Assembly: GCA_947179155.2 (NCBI GenBank)
Contig: OX359275.1
Coordinates: forward strand, 2,293,501-2,357,500
Origin: Hedera helix
Taxonomy: Eukaryota > Streptophyta > Magnoliopsida > Apiales > Araliaceae
Direction: 5' to 3'
DNA: 64,000 nt
A program made the position numbers and the translations under genes. Below, piece by piece: positions 48,601-59,100 of the stretch (position 1 is its first letter; every line of letters begins with the position of its first letter). The notes beneath the pieces were generated by a model. It was given only the letters and a program-made list of their open reading frames with translations, ran no database searches and had not been told where the DNA came from.

Positions 48601-48858
48601 GGTTTCACCATTTGGATAGCATCTTTCTGAAAGCCATCAAACTGGAGGAACAAAAAAACAAAGTGAAAAACGAATCAATACAAACATATAACTTGCTCTC
48701 CTGGTAGAAGGGCTACTAATCGTGAAATAAGAAATAAAACTCACATCACTTGTATCGGGAATTTGGAAGGATGGGGTAGTTGGAAAACCATCAAACAACT
48801 CTGTATTTGCCCCACAAAATGATGCAGAAGATTCAAGTCCACTAAAGTCAATCTTCAT
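42633..48858 (-). CDS. PBE: 20S proteasome subunit beta type-5, seven coding exons
   Basis: Catalytic subunit giving the chymotrypsin-like activity of the 26S proteasome. Coding exons (minus) are 48745-48858, 48512-48641, 48205-48311, 47480-47614, 47293-47396, 42836-42936 and 42633-42760. They have GT-AG introns and consistent phases and total 273 codons (272 residues), close to Arabidopsis PBE1. The propeptide is residues 1-55. Autocatalytic cleavage before Thr56 (GTTTLAF) makes it mature Thr1. Asp72 (D17), Lys88 (K33) and Met100 (M45, typical of beta-5) are all in place. Later motifs are GGAADCQFWHRNLG, GMGLSVGTMIAGWDE, RFSVGSGSPYAYGVLDSG and ARRSIYHATFRDGASGG. For exon 6 a nearer donor (G|GTACTG) would delete four conserved residues, so G|GTATGC is preferred. 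Intron 5 is 4.36 kb because of transposon insertions. All residues needed for function are intact. Confidence 0.94.
43170..44340. repeat. Diverged direct repeats flanking a CCGGTTC-rich block in intron 5
   Basis: Segments at about 43170-43550 and 43985-44340 share the same run of motifs in the same order: TCCTATTCAAATTAG, AGTACTATNCAAATTTATAA, ATCCAAATTTG, and TTTATTACAA followed by TTATCACAA. Between them, 43600-43990 is rich in ACCGGTTC and AACCGGTTG and looks like a separate insertion with GAACCGGTTC ends. No TSD was identified. Confidence 0.55.
44963..46121. mobile_element. hAT-like non-autonomous element 1, 8-bp TSD GGAGCACA
   Basis: Ends are CAATGTTGTTAAAGGCG and, inverted, CATTGTTATTTAAGGCG (14 of 17 match). 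The flanks are the perfect 8-bp repeat GGAGCACA (44955-44962 and 46122-46129). An 8-bp TSD and short TIRs are typical of hAT elements. The subterminal regions are rich in GGCGCC-type motifs (GCGCCTCACTTCGATGAGG). It lies in intron 5 of the proteasome gene, contains no transposase, and is itself interrupted by the element at 45427. Confidence 0.85.
45427..45807. mobile_element. hAT-like element 3, nested inside element 1, TSD (A)TGTAAGAT
   Basis: The repeat ATGTAAGAT flanks it on both sides (45418-45426 and 45808-45816). The TIRs are AGTATTTTTAAAATCCCTAGG and, inverted, AGCATTTTAAAAATTCGCTAGG. It is about 381 bp, with GCCTAGGC-rich subterminal motifs and no coding sequence. Nesting shows it arrived after element 1. 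Confidence 0.8.
46412..47048. mobile_element. hAT-like non-autonomous element 2, 8-bp TSD CTGGTAAC
   Basis: The perfect 8-bp repeat CTGGTAAC lies at 46404-46411 and 47049-47056. Ends are AGTGTTATCAAAGGCGCGCC and, inverted, CCATAGTTATTTAAGGCGCG, related to element 1. It is 637 bp, in the same intron as element 1 and in the same orientation. Its interior is rich in GAGGCGCGAGG and TCGATGAGGCGC motifs and has no transposase. Confidence 0.85.
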
Positions 48859-49199
48859 GACAATAACCCGCAACAGAAAATATCAGGCCCTTCATCATTT
48901 TAATACAGGAGAAATAAGCACCAGCTAGGTTAGCAAACAATTTTAAAAGGGTCACAAAACCATCAAGCCTTTACTTGAAGCAACATTTATTTATTCATAA
49001 CTAATAATCTGCGTATATATACTTACTATATGTGATCAAATTATCATCCACTTAAGTCCAATAATAAGCTTCAGTTCACTAATAATCTATGCATTTATTC
49101 ATAGCAAGCAACAGTTATAAAATACTAGAACTAGTTATCATCCACAGCATTAGCTGCTAGATTAATTTATTTTCTCTTTTTTATCCTTTTAACATAATT

Positions 49200-49266
49200 C
49201 CTCAGAACCAAACAACTCACTGACTGCCCCACAAAGTGGTTCAAATTCACAGAAGTCGATCTTCAT
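49200..49266 (-). pseudogene. Duplicated first-exon-like fragment of the proteasome beta-5 gene
   Basis: From an ATG at 49266 the minus strand reads MKIDFCEFEPLCGAVSELFG. This parallels the real exon 1 (MKIDFSGLESSASFCGANTE then LFDGF) 408 bp downstream, with shared codons around ATGAAGATYGACTT, TTTGTGGGGCA and GAGTTGTTTG. There is no clear donor after it. It is either a decayed duplicate or an alternative first exon with a different propeptide. Confidence 0.65.
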
Positions 49267-49272
49267 AACTAC

Positions 49273-50353
49273 AAAAAAAGCACCAGACTATCAAGCAAAT
49301 CAACATATATACATTCTATGCGACATCAGGCAGACACGAGAAATTTTCTCAGCAGCAAAGTAGAGGGAAATCCGAATGACTTGGCTAGAAAAATCGACAT
49401 TGCACAAATAACAGAGTTAATAATTTAGCAGGTATCAAGTAGAAACCCTAATCAATTACCGAAAAGAATACAAACCCTCATCCATAAAAATCTACACCAG
49501 CTTTATTCAAAAATTCAAGCTATAGATGATACCTTTTGAATATATGAGACGGAAAAGGGCAGGTAATTTAGGAAGAAGATTGTTGTACAGAAAGATCCTG
49601 AATTTTATTTTATTTTTTTAAAAAAAAATGAAATTACAGACCAAGGTTTTCTTGATCAACACAAATAACTACTTGAGCTTTCTGGTTAAACATGGGCCGA
49701 TTTCATTGAATAAGTTGGGTGATTTTGGCACCTGTGGAACATTAACAGTTTAAAGACGAAAGCATGGGGGACCTAACAATTCAAAACCGGCCCATTCGAA
49801 ATTAATACTAATAATTTTCCCATTTATAATGTTAATTTTGGGGTCTCGTAAGTGGGCTATGACAGAATACAAATTTTAATTTTCTTTTCTTTTCTTTCCT
49901 TTTTTATTAGAAGCTTTTCTAGTGAATTTTTACCCCTAGTGAAAAAAATAGGTAAGTACACTCGCTCCCTCTTCTAGAGAGTGATATTGTTTTTGTTAAA
50001 CCATTTTTTTATAATAAAATTTGCATTAGATTAGTTTAGACAATAAACAAATAAAATTGGATGACTTTTCCTAATATAAAATTTCAACGAGTAAAATTTG
50101 TTGGGAAAAAAATTATTGACAAAAATTACGCATCAAACACAAACCTTAAAGGCTTAAATGATAAAAGTAGGACTCTCGTTTTAATATTAAATTAATAAGA
50201 TAAGTGTTAAATAATTTTATAAGATTAATAATCTAACATTAAGGGACTAGTAATCCATCGTCAAATGATTAAATAGTATAAAGTAATATTAAACTAAGAT
50301 AAATAATTCAATTACAAGCATATTTTTTATAAATAAACATAACTCTCGAGAAA
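49273..50353. other. Intergenic region upstream of the proteasome gene
   Basis: It should hold the proteasome promoter and 5' UTR. A copy of a roughly 120-bp repeat lies at 49938-50066 (GTAAGTACACTCGCTCCCTC ... AAATAAAATTGGATG) and recurs directly at 52217-52340. No further gene is seen. Confidence 0.45.
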
Positions 50354-50674
50354 AAAAAATAGCAGAATGTCACTTATGTCCCTTCAAGTTACCACTCGTT
50401 TTCAAAGTTGTTCATAAAGTGTATTTTTCGTCAATTTGGCCATCAAAATGACATTTGTTGTCGTTTATGTTCCTTTTACTATAATTTCACTTAAATTCAA
50501 TCCAAGTTTGACACAACCCATTTTTTAAAGGGCAAATTATCTTTAACAATATTCAGAATACAAAATTAAAATTTTATTTTAAACATACATATACCGTATA
50601 TATGTGTGTATTCATAAGTATTGCCCAGTTCAGTTACATGTGAATTTTTTTAACTTTTGAAATAACAATTTTAT

Positions 50675-51215
50675 CCTTGATAATATATTTTAAAAAAATT
50701 AAAACATTAATTGTTAAACTAGTTAAAATCAAATTAATTCAAATTAATTCAATATTTTAAAATTCTAAAATTACGAAAAGAAATCCTTGATAATATTTTT
50801 TTTAAATTAAAATATTAATTGTTATACTAATTAAAATCAAATAAATTCAAATTAATTTAATATTTTAAAATTCATAAATTGTGAAAAGAATTCCTTGATA
50901 ATATTTTTAAAATATTAATTGTTATACTAATTAAAATCAAATTAATTCAAATTAATTTTATATTTTAAAATTCATAAATTGCAAAAAGAATTCCTTGATA
51001 ATATTTTTTTTAAAATTTAAAACATTAATTATTATACTAATTAAAATTAAATAAATTCAAATTAATTTAATATTTTAAAATTCATAAATTGCGAAAAGAA
51101 TTCCTTGATAATATATATTTTTTAAAATAAAATATTAATTGTTATACTAATTAAAATCAAATAAATTCATATTAATTTAATATTTCAAAATTCATAAATT
51201 GAAAAAAGAATTCCA
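50675..51215. repeat. Tandem repeat, about five units of 100-115 bp
   Basis: Units start near 50675, 50785, 50892, 50992 and 51102. They share TTCCTTGATAATAT, AATATTAATTGTTATACTAA, TTAAAATCAAATAAATTCAA and AAAATTCATAAATTG. The array lies inside the Mutator-like element. Confidence 0.9.
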
Positions 51216-51642
51216 AGATGGAACAAAAAATAAAATTATTAATTATGTGAAAAAAATAGTTAAAATAATAATAAAATTAAAATAAATATTTTAATTTATT
51301 TTTTTATAATTTCTTTATCAAGCAATGATCTAAAGAAACCATATCTCAAATCTCTCACAAACCCAAATCGACCCTGATTTTATGAAATTTCATTTTTCAA
51401 AATTCTTCATCTTCCACAAAATTCAAACCATAAAATTAACCGCACAAAATCCCAAAAATAAAAATCCAAAATAATCAACCTTATTTAAACATCACTATGT
51501 TTCCATCTTTGTCAACAAATAACCACCAAAATCCATTAAAGCACCGCCCCATAACAAACTCCAAACCAAGTAGTAAGAACCCAAAAAAAAAAAAAGGCAG
51601 AAAGAAAAATCACGATCTAGAAGAATAATCAAATAATTACCC

Positions 51643-51945
51643 ATTGAAATCTAATGGTTTTCTAGGTGAGATACGACTAGAATAGTTATAATCGACGAGC
51701 GAGGAAGAATCAGAGTAGCTCTGAGCACCATCAATAACTTTAGGATGTAAAATTAAAGCAAAACTGAAATGATGAAGACGATGATTGGACGACGAGATTG
51801 TGGACCAGACGGATCGGGAGAAACCCGGAAGAGGTGGGGATTTGGCTATAGAGGATGAAGAAGAAAGTAAGCGTTTGAGGAAGATGAGGAATGATGAACA
51901 TAATGACGGGACGACAAGGATTGATCGAGCTATTGTGGCGTCCAT
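51643..51945 (-). pseudogene. Unidentified gene fragment captured in the Mutator-like element
   Basis: An open frame from the ATG at 51945 (MDATIARSILVVPSLCSSF) runs 101 codons to a stop overlapping a GG|GTAATT donor at 51642-51641, so it looks like a first coding exon. It is Ser-rich (LLSSSSSIAKSPPLPGFSRS) with a hydrophobic start that could be a membrane anchor or organelle leader. I do not recognise the family. GC content is higher than the rest of the element, which suggests capture of host sequence. No downstream exon was found. Confidence 0.4.
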
Positions 51946-52859
51946 AGTTGGTGTAGAAATGAGGGCAAAATGTATAGATTTAAATGCGACTTTTTATTGT
52001 ATTAAATAAACATTAAAATCCATTAGCAAAAAGACAAATTTGCCCTTTGAAAAATGGGTTGGGTCGAAGTTGTATCGGATTTAGGTGAAATTTCGAGTAA
52101 AAAAACAGAAATGACAAAAAATGTCACTTTAATGATCAAATTGACGAAAAATATATTTTGAGAATGATTTTAGAAGTGAATGGTAACTTAGAGGAATATA
52201 AGTAACATTCAGCCTGAAAAAAATAGTTAAGTACACTCACTCCCTCTTTAAGAGAATGATATTATTTTTGTTAAACCATTTTTTTATATTAAGATTTGCA
52301 TTAGATTAGTTTAGACAATAATTAAATAAAATTGGATGCATTAAATTAAAAAATGTATAGTGTGATAATTCAAAAATAAATAATTTTTATTAATGGACAG
52401 TTCCAAATTTTAATGGGAACATATTCAAAATTGAAATTATTGGATAATATCATAATAAAACATGTTTTAGATCAAATCATCCATGAATTTGGGATATTAT
52501 CAATTTTTTTATGTGAGAGAGTTATGTGATAATATTAAATTATTGGATGAGATTTTTTATGTGAGAGAGTTTTGGGATAATGTTATAAAAAAAAATTATC
52601 TGTAAAAAAAATTCAAAAGTTATTGTGTGATAGTCATAATATGGATTTATTAGTCCTTTTTGGTGCTTCAAATATAGTTCTAGACTATATTTAGTCTAAC
52701 TACAGGAGAGGGAAGATGAATCTTAGACTATATTTAGTATATGATTGTGCTGTTGGAGATGACCTTACGATCCTAAAGCAATCCCAGGTAAAGTTGTTCA
52801 CCCGTTCAATCACCACTTCCTCCGCCAAACAAAAAAAAATAATCTAAAGCTAGCGAAAG

Positions 52860-53072
52860 CCCTTGTTAAATAGATCGGATTCGTAGTCGTTTCCCAAATC
52901 TGAGTCGAAGTACGAACAACCTACTTCAGAATATGAATCCGGTGGGTATGGACGAAATAGTGAATATGAGCAGCCCATTTCGGAGTACGAATCTGGGAGG
53001 AAGAGTGAATACAAGCAGCCTAGCTCAAAATTTATGGATCCATGGGCGCAAAACAAGTTCGAAAAAGTATGA
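52860..53072 (+). pseudogene. Relic of a SEYE-repeat protein (possibly PLDRP1/At5g39570-like)
   Basis: One plus frame reads KSESKYEQPTSEYESGG, then GRNSEYEQPISEYESGRKSE, before a stop at about 53070. An upstream in-frame TAG and the lack of a start show it is a remnant. Tyr/Glu/Ser repeats of this kind occur in the Arabidopsis At5g39570-type acidic repeat protein as I remember it. The match is by style rather than by an alignable domain. Confidence 0.35.
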
Positions 53073-53258
53073 ATTTGAGTATGGGCGCAAAACCGATGAG
53101 TTAGAAGAGTCTATACAAGCAGCAAGTGTATAGATTTAGATCTGGTATGAGAAGAAGAAGAGAGAGGAATGAAGAGGAAGAAGGAATGACTAACTCTTGG
53201 GCGATCGGTCCTAGTGACCGCTGGAGAATGAAAAAGCGCCGGTGATTATTGTTTTTTA

Positions 53259-53261
<3 letters not shown>

Positions 53262-53312
<51 letters not shown>
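53262..53312. repeat. (TA)n microsatellite
   Basis: About 25 uninterrupted TA units. Confidence 0.95.
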
Positions 53313-53315
<3 letters not shown>

Positions 53316-53536
53316 TCACGTGAGATAATCTTCGACACATTTTTTTTTTACAATACAACTATTTATGTATATATTTTCGTTTGATTTAACTGTTCTTCTA
53401 ACAGTTTGTAAAAAAACAAAAGTTTAATAAATTTACTGTAAAAAAAAAAGTTTAATTAGTTGTTTATAAGTTGATGTAAAGTACAGTGATGAAATAAATA
53501 TTTAACCCAAATAAAAGATGCATCTTTTATTTTTAT

Positions 53537-53922
53537 AACTCTCTCCATTTAAGTTTATTTGTCTTAGTTTAAAAATATAAGTTTATTAAAAAAATGATCA
53601 TCAAATGATCCATTTTATTATTATTTGTTTATTTTAATTAATTTCCTAATTCTTTCTTAAAATAATAAAATAGAGAAGAGAAAGATTAGAAAAAAGAGTA
53701 TGATTGTGCTTTCAATGTCAAAATTAATAGTACTATTTTTTCCAATGCATGTCATGTAATTTTTATGTAGTTTTCAATAAAAAAAAAATGTAATAAAGTT
53801 AATTAAATAAGGATAGTGTTAACAAAATAAGGTAAAAAATTGTATTAAAATAGAAAGATGACAAATAGATTTGGACAAATAAAAAAAAAATAAGACAAAA
53901 ATAAACTTGGATGGAGGGAATA
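53537..53922. mobile_element. Stowaway-like MITE
   Basis: Terminal inverted repeats CTCTCTCCATTTAAGTTTAT (left) and, inverted from the right, TTCCCTCCATCCAAGTTTAT. Both are followed by TTGTCTTA-like sequence and bounded by TA-containing flanks. This is the CTCCCTCCRT-type end of Tc1/mariner MITEs. It is about 386 bp and non-coding. Confidence 0.7.
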
Positions 53923-54329
53923 TTAGTTTATGGATAAATAGTAAAATTGTTCTTTTATGTTGACACTTAATTATAGAAGTTAATATTAAAATTTTTGTAC
54001 ACACTCAATTTTATTTTATTTTATTTTTTTGTAAAATTATTTTCCTTGAATTATTTTGATAAAAATTAGTCAATTTTATACATATCATGTGAGTTTTTAC
54101 GCTTTTACCTCTCTATTTATAGGGATTAAATTTTATGCATATCATAATTAACTTATTTTTGTCAAAACTGATAAGAGAGAACAACTTTATAAAAAAATTA
54201 AAATATTTACATATTACAAAAATTTTAATATTAGCATTTATATTAAGATTCAATGTCAACAATCAACATGATTTAATTTGTCCAAAAATAAAATATTGAT
54301 TCGCGGAATGGGTAAGCTGACCATGGACA
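53923..54329. other. AT-rich intergenic
   Basis: Nothing is recognised between the MITE and unit C. Confidence 0.4.
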
Positions 54330-54334
54330 CGTGC

Positions 54335-57275
54335 TGTGACGCTCCCAAATCTGGGTCCACACAGCCCAAACTTGAGTCGTCAAAAGACTACAACAAAATT
54401 ATTACAACAAAGCACAACGTACAACAATACAGTGTATAATAATACACAACTAAGTCTTCACTATTATTGCCACACTATTTTACAAAACGTGAAGACTATG
54501 ATAACTATTCCTCGGACCCTCACTCCATTCCCCGGCTAGACCCTGTTATGTTTTCATCTCCTGTTGAAAAACAATGGAACAAAAGAAAGGGTGAGCTCAA
54601 ATAGCCCAGTAAGAAATATCATGACTAAGATAATGACGAATAAATTATCATTAGCCTTCAACAGTTGAGTTCTTGATAGAATACAATAGACTACAAGGTT
54701 TATATCAAAAACTGCAGTTAAATTCTTAAACAACGTTCAGATCAATAATAGCAGCGGAATGAGTAATCTATTAGAAGAATAATGCAGACTATAATGTCCA
54801 CTCGGTTCTCTTTTTAGGAAAAACATCATCAACTTTTATCATCTGAAATATCATTAGTCAAGATAATACAAATTCACAGTTCCTGATCATAATCATGCAC
54901 ATCAACAGTTCATCTTTGTACTACGGGCCAAAGATATTCAAAATAGCACCAACGGTCATGATTATACCAGATTCAGCCTTTGGTCATAATCATACCAAAC
55001 AACAGTTCATCTTTGCACTACGGGCCAAAGAGAACATTCACCACATGCCATAAAAGACACCGAACAGATGTATCGCCTTTAACCTATTATATCGCCTTTA
55101 ACCTATCATCTGTTCAACAAATATATCACATCTGTGCCCCCGGCCACAGATATTCACAACAGCTTGATTTTTGGATGATTAGAATGATATAAATGATGAA
55201 CAGAAGAAATAGGATAACAATAAGTATCGGAAGTTTACTTTGTACAGATTCAAATAATGTCCAAATTGTCAACATGATGTGGAGTGAAATTTAAAAATGA
55301 TATTCAAGATCCACAGTTCAGAATAACGGTTACAATTCAATAGAAAGGTTCACGTAAATAGGAAGGTTCAGTTGAAATAATGAAGTTCAACCATTATGGA
55401 ACATATAATATTTTCAGGAATTATAGAAGCAATAGTTCCATAATAAATTTCGATTTAGGAGTATGAAAGAAAATAATATCCCTTACCGTAGCAGGTTTGA
55501 TTAACAAAAGGTGAAGGAAATTAATACAAAGGGTTATTCACCAACAGGCGGCAATCCGCTCCGTAAGGTTATTCCCACAATTTAATAGAGTTTGAGTACA
55601 AAGAGTTATTCACCAAACAGGCGGCAATCCGCTCCGTAAGGTTATTCTCAGAGATTAATAATGAATGAATACGAAAGGTTATTCACCAACAGGCGGCAAT
55701 CCGCTCCGTAAGGTTATTCCCACAATTTAATACATGGAAATAAATACGAAAGGTTATTCACCAACAGGCGATAATCCGCGCCGTAAGGTTATTCCCACAA
55801 TTTAATACATGGAAATAAATGGCACATCTTATGAGTAAGAAAGAAACGATATTATTTTTGAGAATCAAATAATGATAATCCCTTACCATAGTACGTTTGA
55901 ATATTGGAAGATGAAAAAGATGGTATCCCTTACCTCAACACGTGACTGGATATTGATTTAAATGAGGTTGATTAACTTGAACAGTACACGTATACTTATA
56001 GATCTTCACAAATACTCAAGATGACTTAAGCACACTTAGAGAGAACTTTCACAAGAAGTATTTAGAGAGAGAAAGAAAGAACAAGTAAGGAAGTTTATGA
56101 AAAATCCTTAAGTTAAGGCTTCTATTTATAGCCAAAAATCTTATCATTCATTTAATCTAAACCATTCATTTAAAGATCATCTTTTAATCTACACCATCCA
56201 TTTCAAATATTATATTATCTTTAATCTACACCATTCATTTCATATCACCTAATAATCACCTAACTTTATATTATAAACAAATCAATTTAATTATTCAACA
56301 ATAATTCACACTTTAATCTACACCACTCATTTCATATCACCTAATAATCACCTAACTTTATATTATAAACAAATCAATTCAATTATTCAACAATAATTCA
56401 CACTTTAATCTACACCATTCATTTCATATCACCTAATAATCACCTAACTTTATATTATAAATAAATAACTTTATCAATTCAATTATTATGACTAATTGTT
56501 ATAAATACAGTATAGTTAGCTCTTAGATATCAAGTCAATAAATTAATGAAATACAACTGTTTAAATAACATCATAATAGATATAACAATAATGTAAAATA
56601 AAGCATACGTTACTGTGTAATGACAATTATTGATTCAATAATGTGAATTACTGTGCATATGTTACTGTGACAATTATTAGGTTCAATAATTTTAAAAACA
56701 GTGCAACAACAATTATTGACTCAATGATATAAAATACAGTGTAATGACAATTATTAAATCAATAATGCAAAATACTGTGTAACAACAATTATTGAATTGA
56801 TAATATAAAATATTATGCAGTGACAATTATCGATGAAATGATGCGTAACAGTTACGGTGTCAATTATCAGACCAAAAATATGAGACACTATGCAATACCG
56901 TGTGTTACTGTAGAGTACCGAGTGCTACAGAAAATACCAATAACTACCGTATGCTACTATTCTTTTATCACCGGTATTTTAACAGTTCCATTGACTATTT
57001 TTATTTAAAAAGGTTATTTCTGTCGTTTTCTATATCCGACAAATATTCCGTTGTGGGGTCCACCAATAATTTGTTATTTCGGTGCCGTCGGACCAAACGA
57101 ATATTCCCCGACCAAACGAATATTCCCCGACAAAGCGAATATTGTCCGACAAAATAAAATTTGCACATAACATCCTTAACTTTTAACTTTATCGATTTAA
57201 CCACTTACTGTTTAAAAAAAATATCTATATGAAGAAAAATTAACTTTTGTATTTCATAAAATTCGGGGTCTTACA
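54335..57275 (-). mobile_element. LTR-like unit C (2941 bp), same family as A/B, perfect TSD CGTGC
   Basis: In reverse orientation it starts TGTAAGACCCCGAATTTTAT at 57275 and ends CCAGATTTGGGAGCGTCACA at 54335, with TSD CGTGC at 54330-54334 and 57276-57280. It contains the same landmarks as A and B: a TATA-like CTATAAATAGAAG (about 56118-56131, minus), the minisatellite at 55530-55800, the GGGCACAGATGTGATATA region, and the GAGCTCACCC box followed by CAACAG (54558-54611). A stretch holding CACCTAACTTTATATTATAA is locally triplicated at about 56220-56470. There is no coding region. Confidence 0.88.
55530..55800 (-). repeat. Minisatellite in unit C
   Basis: Four units of 60-70 bp with AAGGTTATTCACCAACAGGC and CGCTCCGTAAGGTTATTC, homologous to 7140-7420 and 9735-9990. 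Confidence 0.9.
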
Positions 57276-57308
57276 CGTGCACTAGTTTAGAGGGAAAAAA
57301 TAATTATA

Positions 57309-57554
57309 CGCCCTTTATCCCACAAGTGTTTCATTTAATTTTTTTTTAATTAATTTATAAGTTTCTAATATTTAAAATTGAGTTAAATTTTTATTTTACT
57401 TAGGTTAATATAATAATTAATATTTATACTACTTAAAAAATATTACTTAAATACATGTATTATTACAGAATTAAATAAATTAACGTAAATTTTAAAAATT
57501 TAAAATTAATTAAAATAAGAGTCAAATGAAATTCATTTTGCAGCACGAAAGGAG
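57309..57554. mobile_element. Stowaway-like MITE, TSD TA
   Basis: It is bounded by TA dinucleotides (57307-57308 and 57555-57556). Ends are CGCCCTTTATCCCACAAGTG and, inverted, CTCCTTTCGTGCTGCAAAAT, followed on both sides by TTTCATTT. It is 246 bp, AT-rich and non-coding. Confidence 0.65.
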
Positions 57555-58496
57555 TAAAAAAATCTTGATGTAAGAGAATAAGTTTATAAATATAATTTTA
57601 AAATATTAATTTTTATTTTACTATTAAAAAGTAAAATTTGATATAAAAATTTATGTTAAATTTTATTTTTTTAATAATAAAATAAAAATTTATATTTAAG
57701 AATGGATAATTGAATGACGTTGACATGTCATTTAAAAACTATTAATTTAAATCTACTAGGGAATCGTCGTTGGAGTGGGATGCCCCACAATATATCTTTT
57801 CATTACATGTCAATAAGTGGAAATGATGTGGACTTGTTTGTCACGTTCTTTAACCGTAATAAATAAATAAATCACACTCTTATAAATTACCGAATATTAT
57901 TTTAATAATTTTATTCGAACACATCGCGTTTGTAAAAACAGAACATTTCACCGGTGTGTATAATGATGGGTAAAGCTTAGGGACCGAGCGTGAAAAACAT
58001 AACCACGTGGACGTTCACAGCCGCCTGACTTTAATTTAATTAGGTGGCTTTAAGTTTTTCCCGTTCTACTTCACTTGTATGTAGACATCCGCTGCTCACT
58101 ATGTCACGTTCAGTAGATTTCATTTTTACCAAAACGCCCTTTCTTAGATTTCGATTTCTAATTATAATATTATTGTTAATTTTTAAATGTTAATTAAAAA
58201 AATTAAAATTCAGAATTAACATTATATATAAAAAATTATAAAATAATAAATTTTATAAAGGTGGGGTTAAAATTTTGTGCGACAAAATGTGTCCAATGAT
58301 GTGTTATTATTATAATATCAAATAATATAGCCTTGGGAATGGTTTTTTTTCTTCATAAAAGTATTTTTTGAAATATCATAAAAATAGTTAGTTCACATCA
58401 TGTAGGACTTATTTGAAATAAATAATTTAAAATCCTAAAAATATTTTCCAATTCAAAATGATATATACTGTCAATAGGTATGTAATTTTTTTTAAA

Positions 58497-58605
58497 GGAA
58501 TTGATATTTACACAAGATAATTTGATATTTTCACAAGTGAATCCTAATTGATTTTGTGAAAATATCAATTTAATTTGTAAAAATATCAATTCTTATTTTT
58601 AATTG
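58497..58605. repeat. Long hairpin with nested arms
   Basis: GAATTGATATTTACACAA and AATTTGATATTTTCACAA on the left face TTGTGAAAATATCAATTT and TTGTAAAAATATCAATTC on the right, around a loop near 58540-58556. It is an almost complete stem of about 45 bp. Confidence 0.75.
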
Positions 58606-58947
58606 ACAATTACCTAAATAAATATTAATGATAATTTAAAAAAAATATATGCAATAAGTAAAGTCTTTTATATAATTCTAGATACATTTCGCAATAATAA
58701 CACGACACAAATTTGTTGGAATACATAAGCCCTGTTTATTTAGCACTTAATAGTTTTGAATGATTGAATGACTGAATCGGTCAGTCATTCAGTGCGTTTG
58801 TTTTGAATAAAAATATGCTGAATAATTGAATCGGTCATGTTTTTGAATTAAATGACTAAATTTAATTTTTTTGACTGAATGAATAAGTCTCAATTGAATG
58901 ACATAAAAAAATAAATAAAATATTAATTATTATATTAAATCTCAAAC

Positions 58948-58948
<1 letters not shown>

Positions 58949-58980
<32 letters not shown>
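58949..58980. repeat. Poly-C run, 32 nt
   Basis: Uninterrupted C run in otherwise AT-rich sequence. See the findings for the related runs at 63433, 26235 and (as G) 2834. Confidence 0.85.
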
Positions 58981-59100
58981 TGTCATATTAATATCCCATC
59001 ATTTGAATATTATTTCAAGTATTCTTCGCCACTTATGCTCTCCTAGTGTAAAATAACCTTAATTTAAGGCATTTTTCTCTCTTTCAACCCCCTCTTTCTC

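Larger units (their letters stand above)
50363..52216. mobile_element. Second gene-fragment-bearing Mutator-like element
   Basis: Roughly 190-bp terminal inverted repeats occupy 50363-50550 and about 52025-52216. Left CAGAATGTCACTTATGTCCC matches inverted right CAGGCTGAATGTTACTTAT. Both share TATTTTTCGTCAATTTG inward. The A-rich 9-bp AAAAAATAG lies directly outside both ends (50354-50362 and 52218-52226), consistent with a Mutator-like TSD but low in complexity. The interior holds an AT-rich tandem repeat (50675-51215) and a minus-strand open frame at 51637-51945. No transposase is present. Confidence 0.75.
52227..53536. other. Intergenic AT-rich sequence
   Basis: It contains the second copy of the 49938 repeat (52217-52340), a degenerate coding relic (52860-53060) and a (TA)n microsatellite (53262-53312). 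Confidence 0.45.
57557..59100. other. Intergenic upstream of the U-box gene
   Basis: It holds a hairpin (58497-58605), a TGACTGAATCGGTCAGTCATT-type repeat block (58740-58890) that may be a truncated MITE, and a 32-nt poly-C run (58949-58980). No gene is recognised. Confidence 0.45.
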
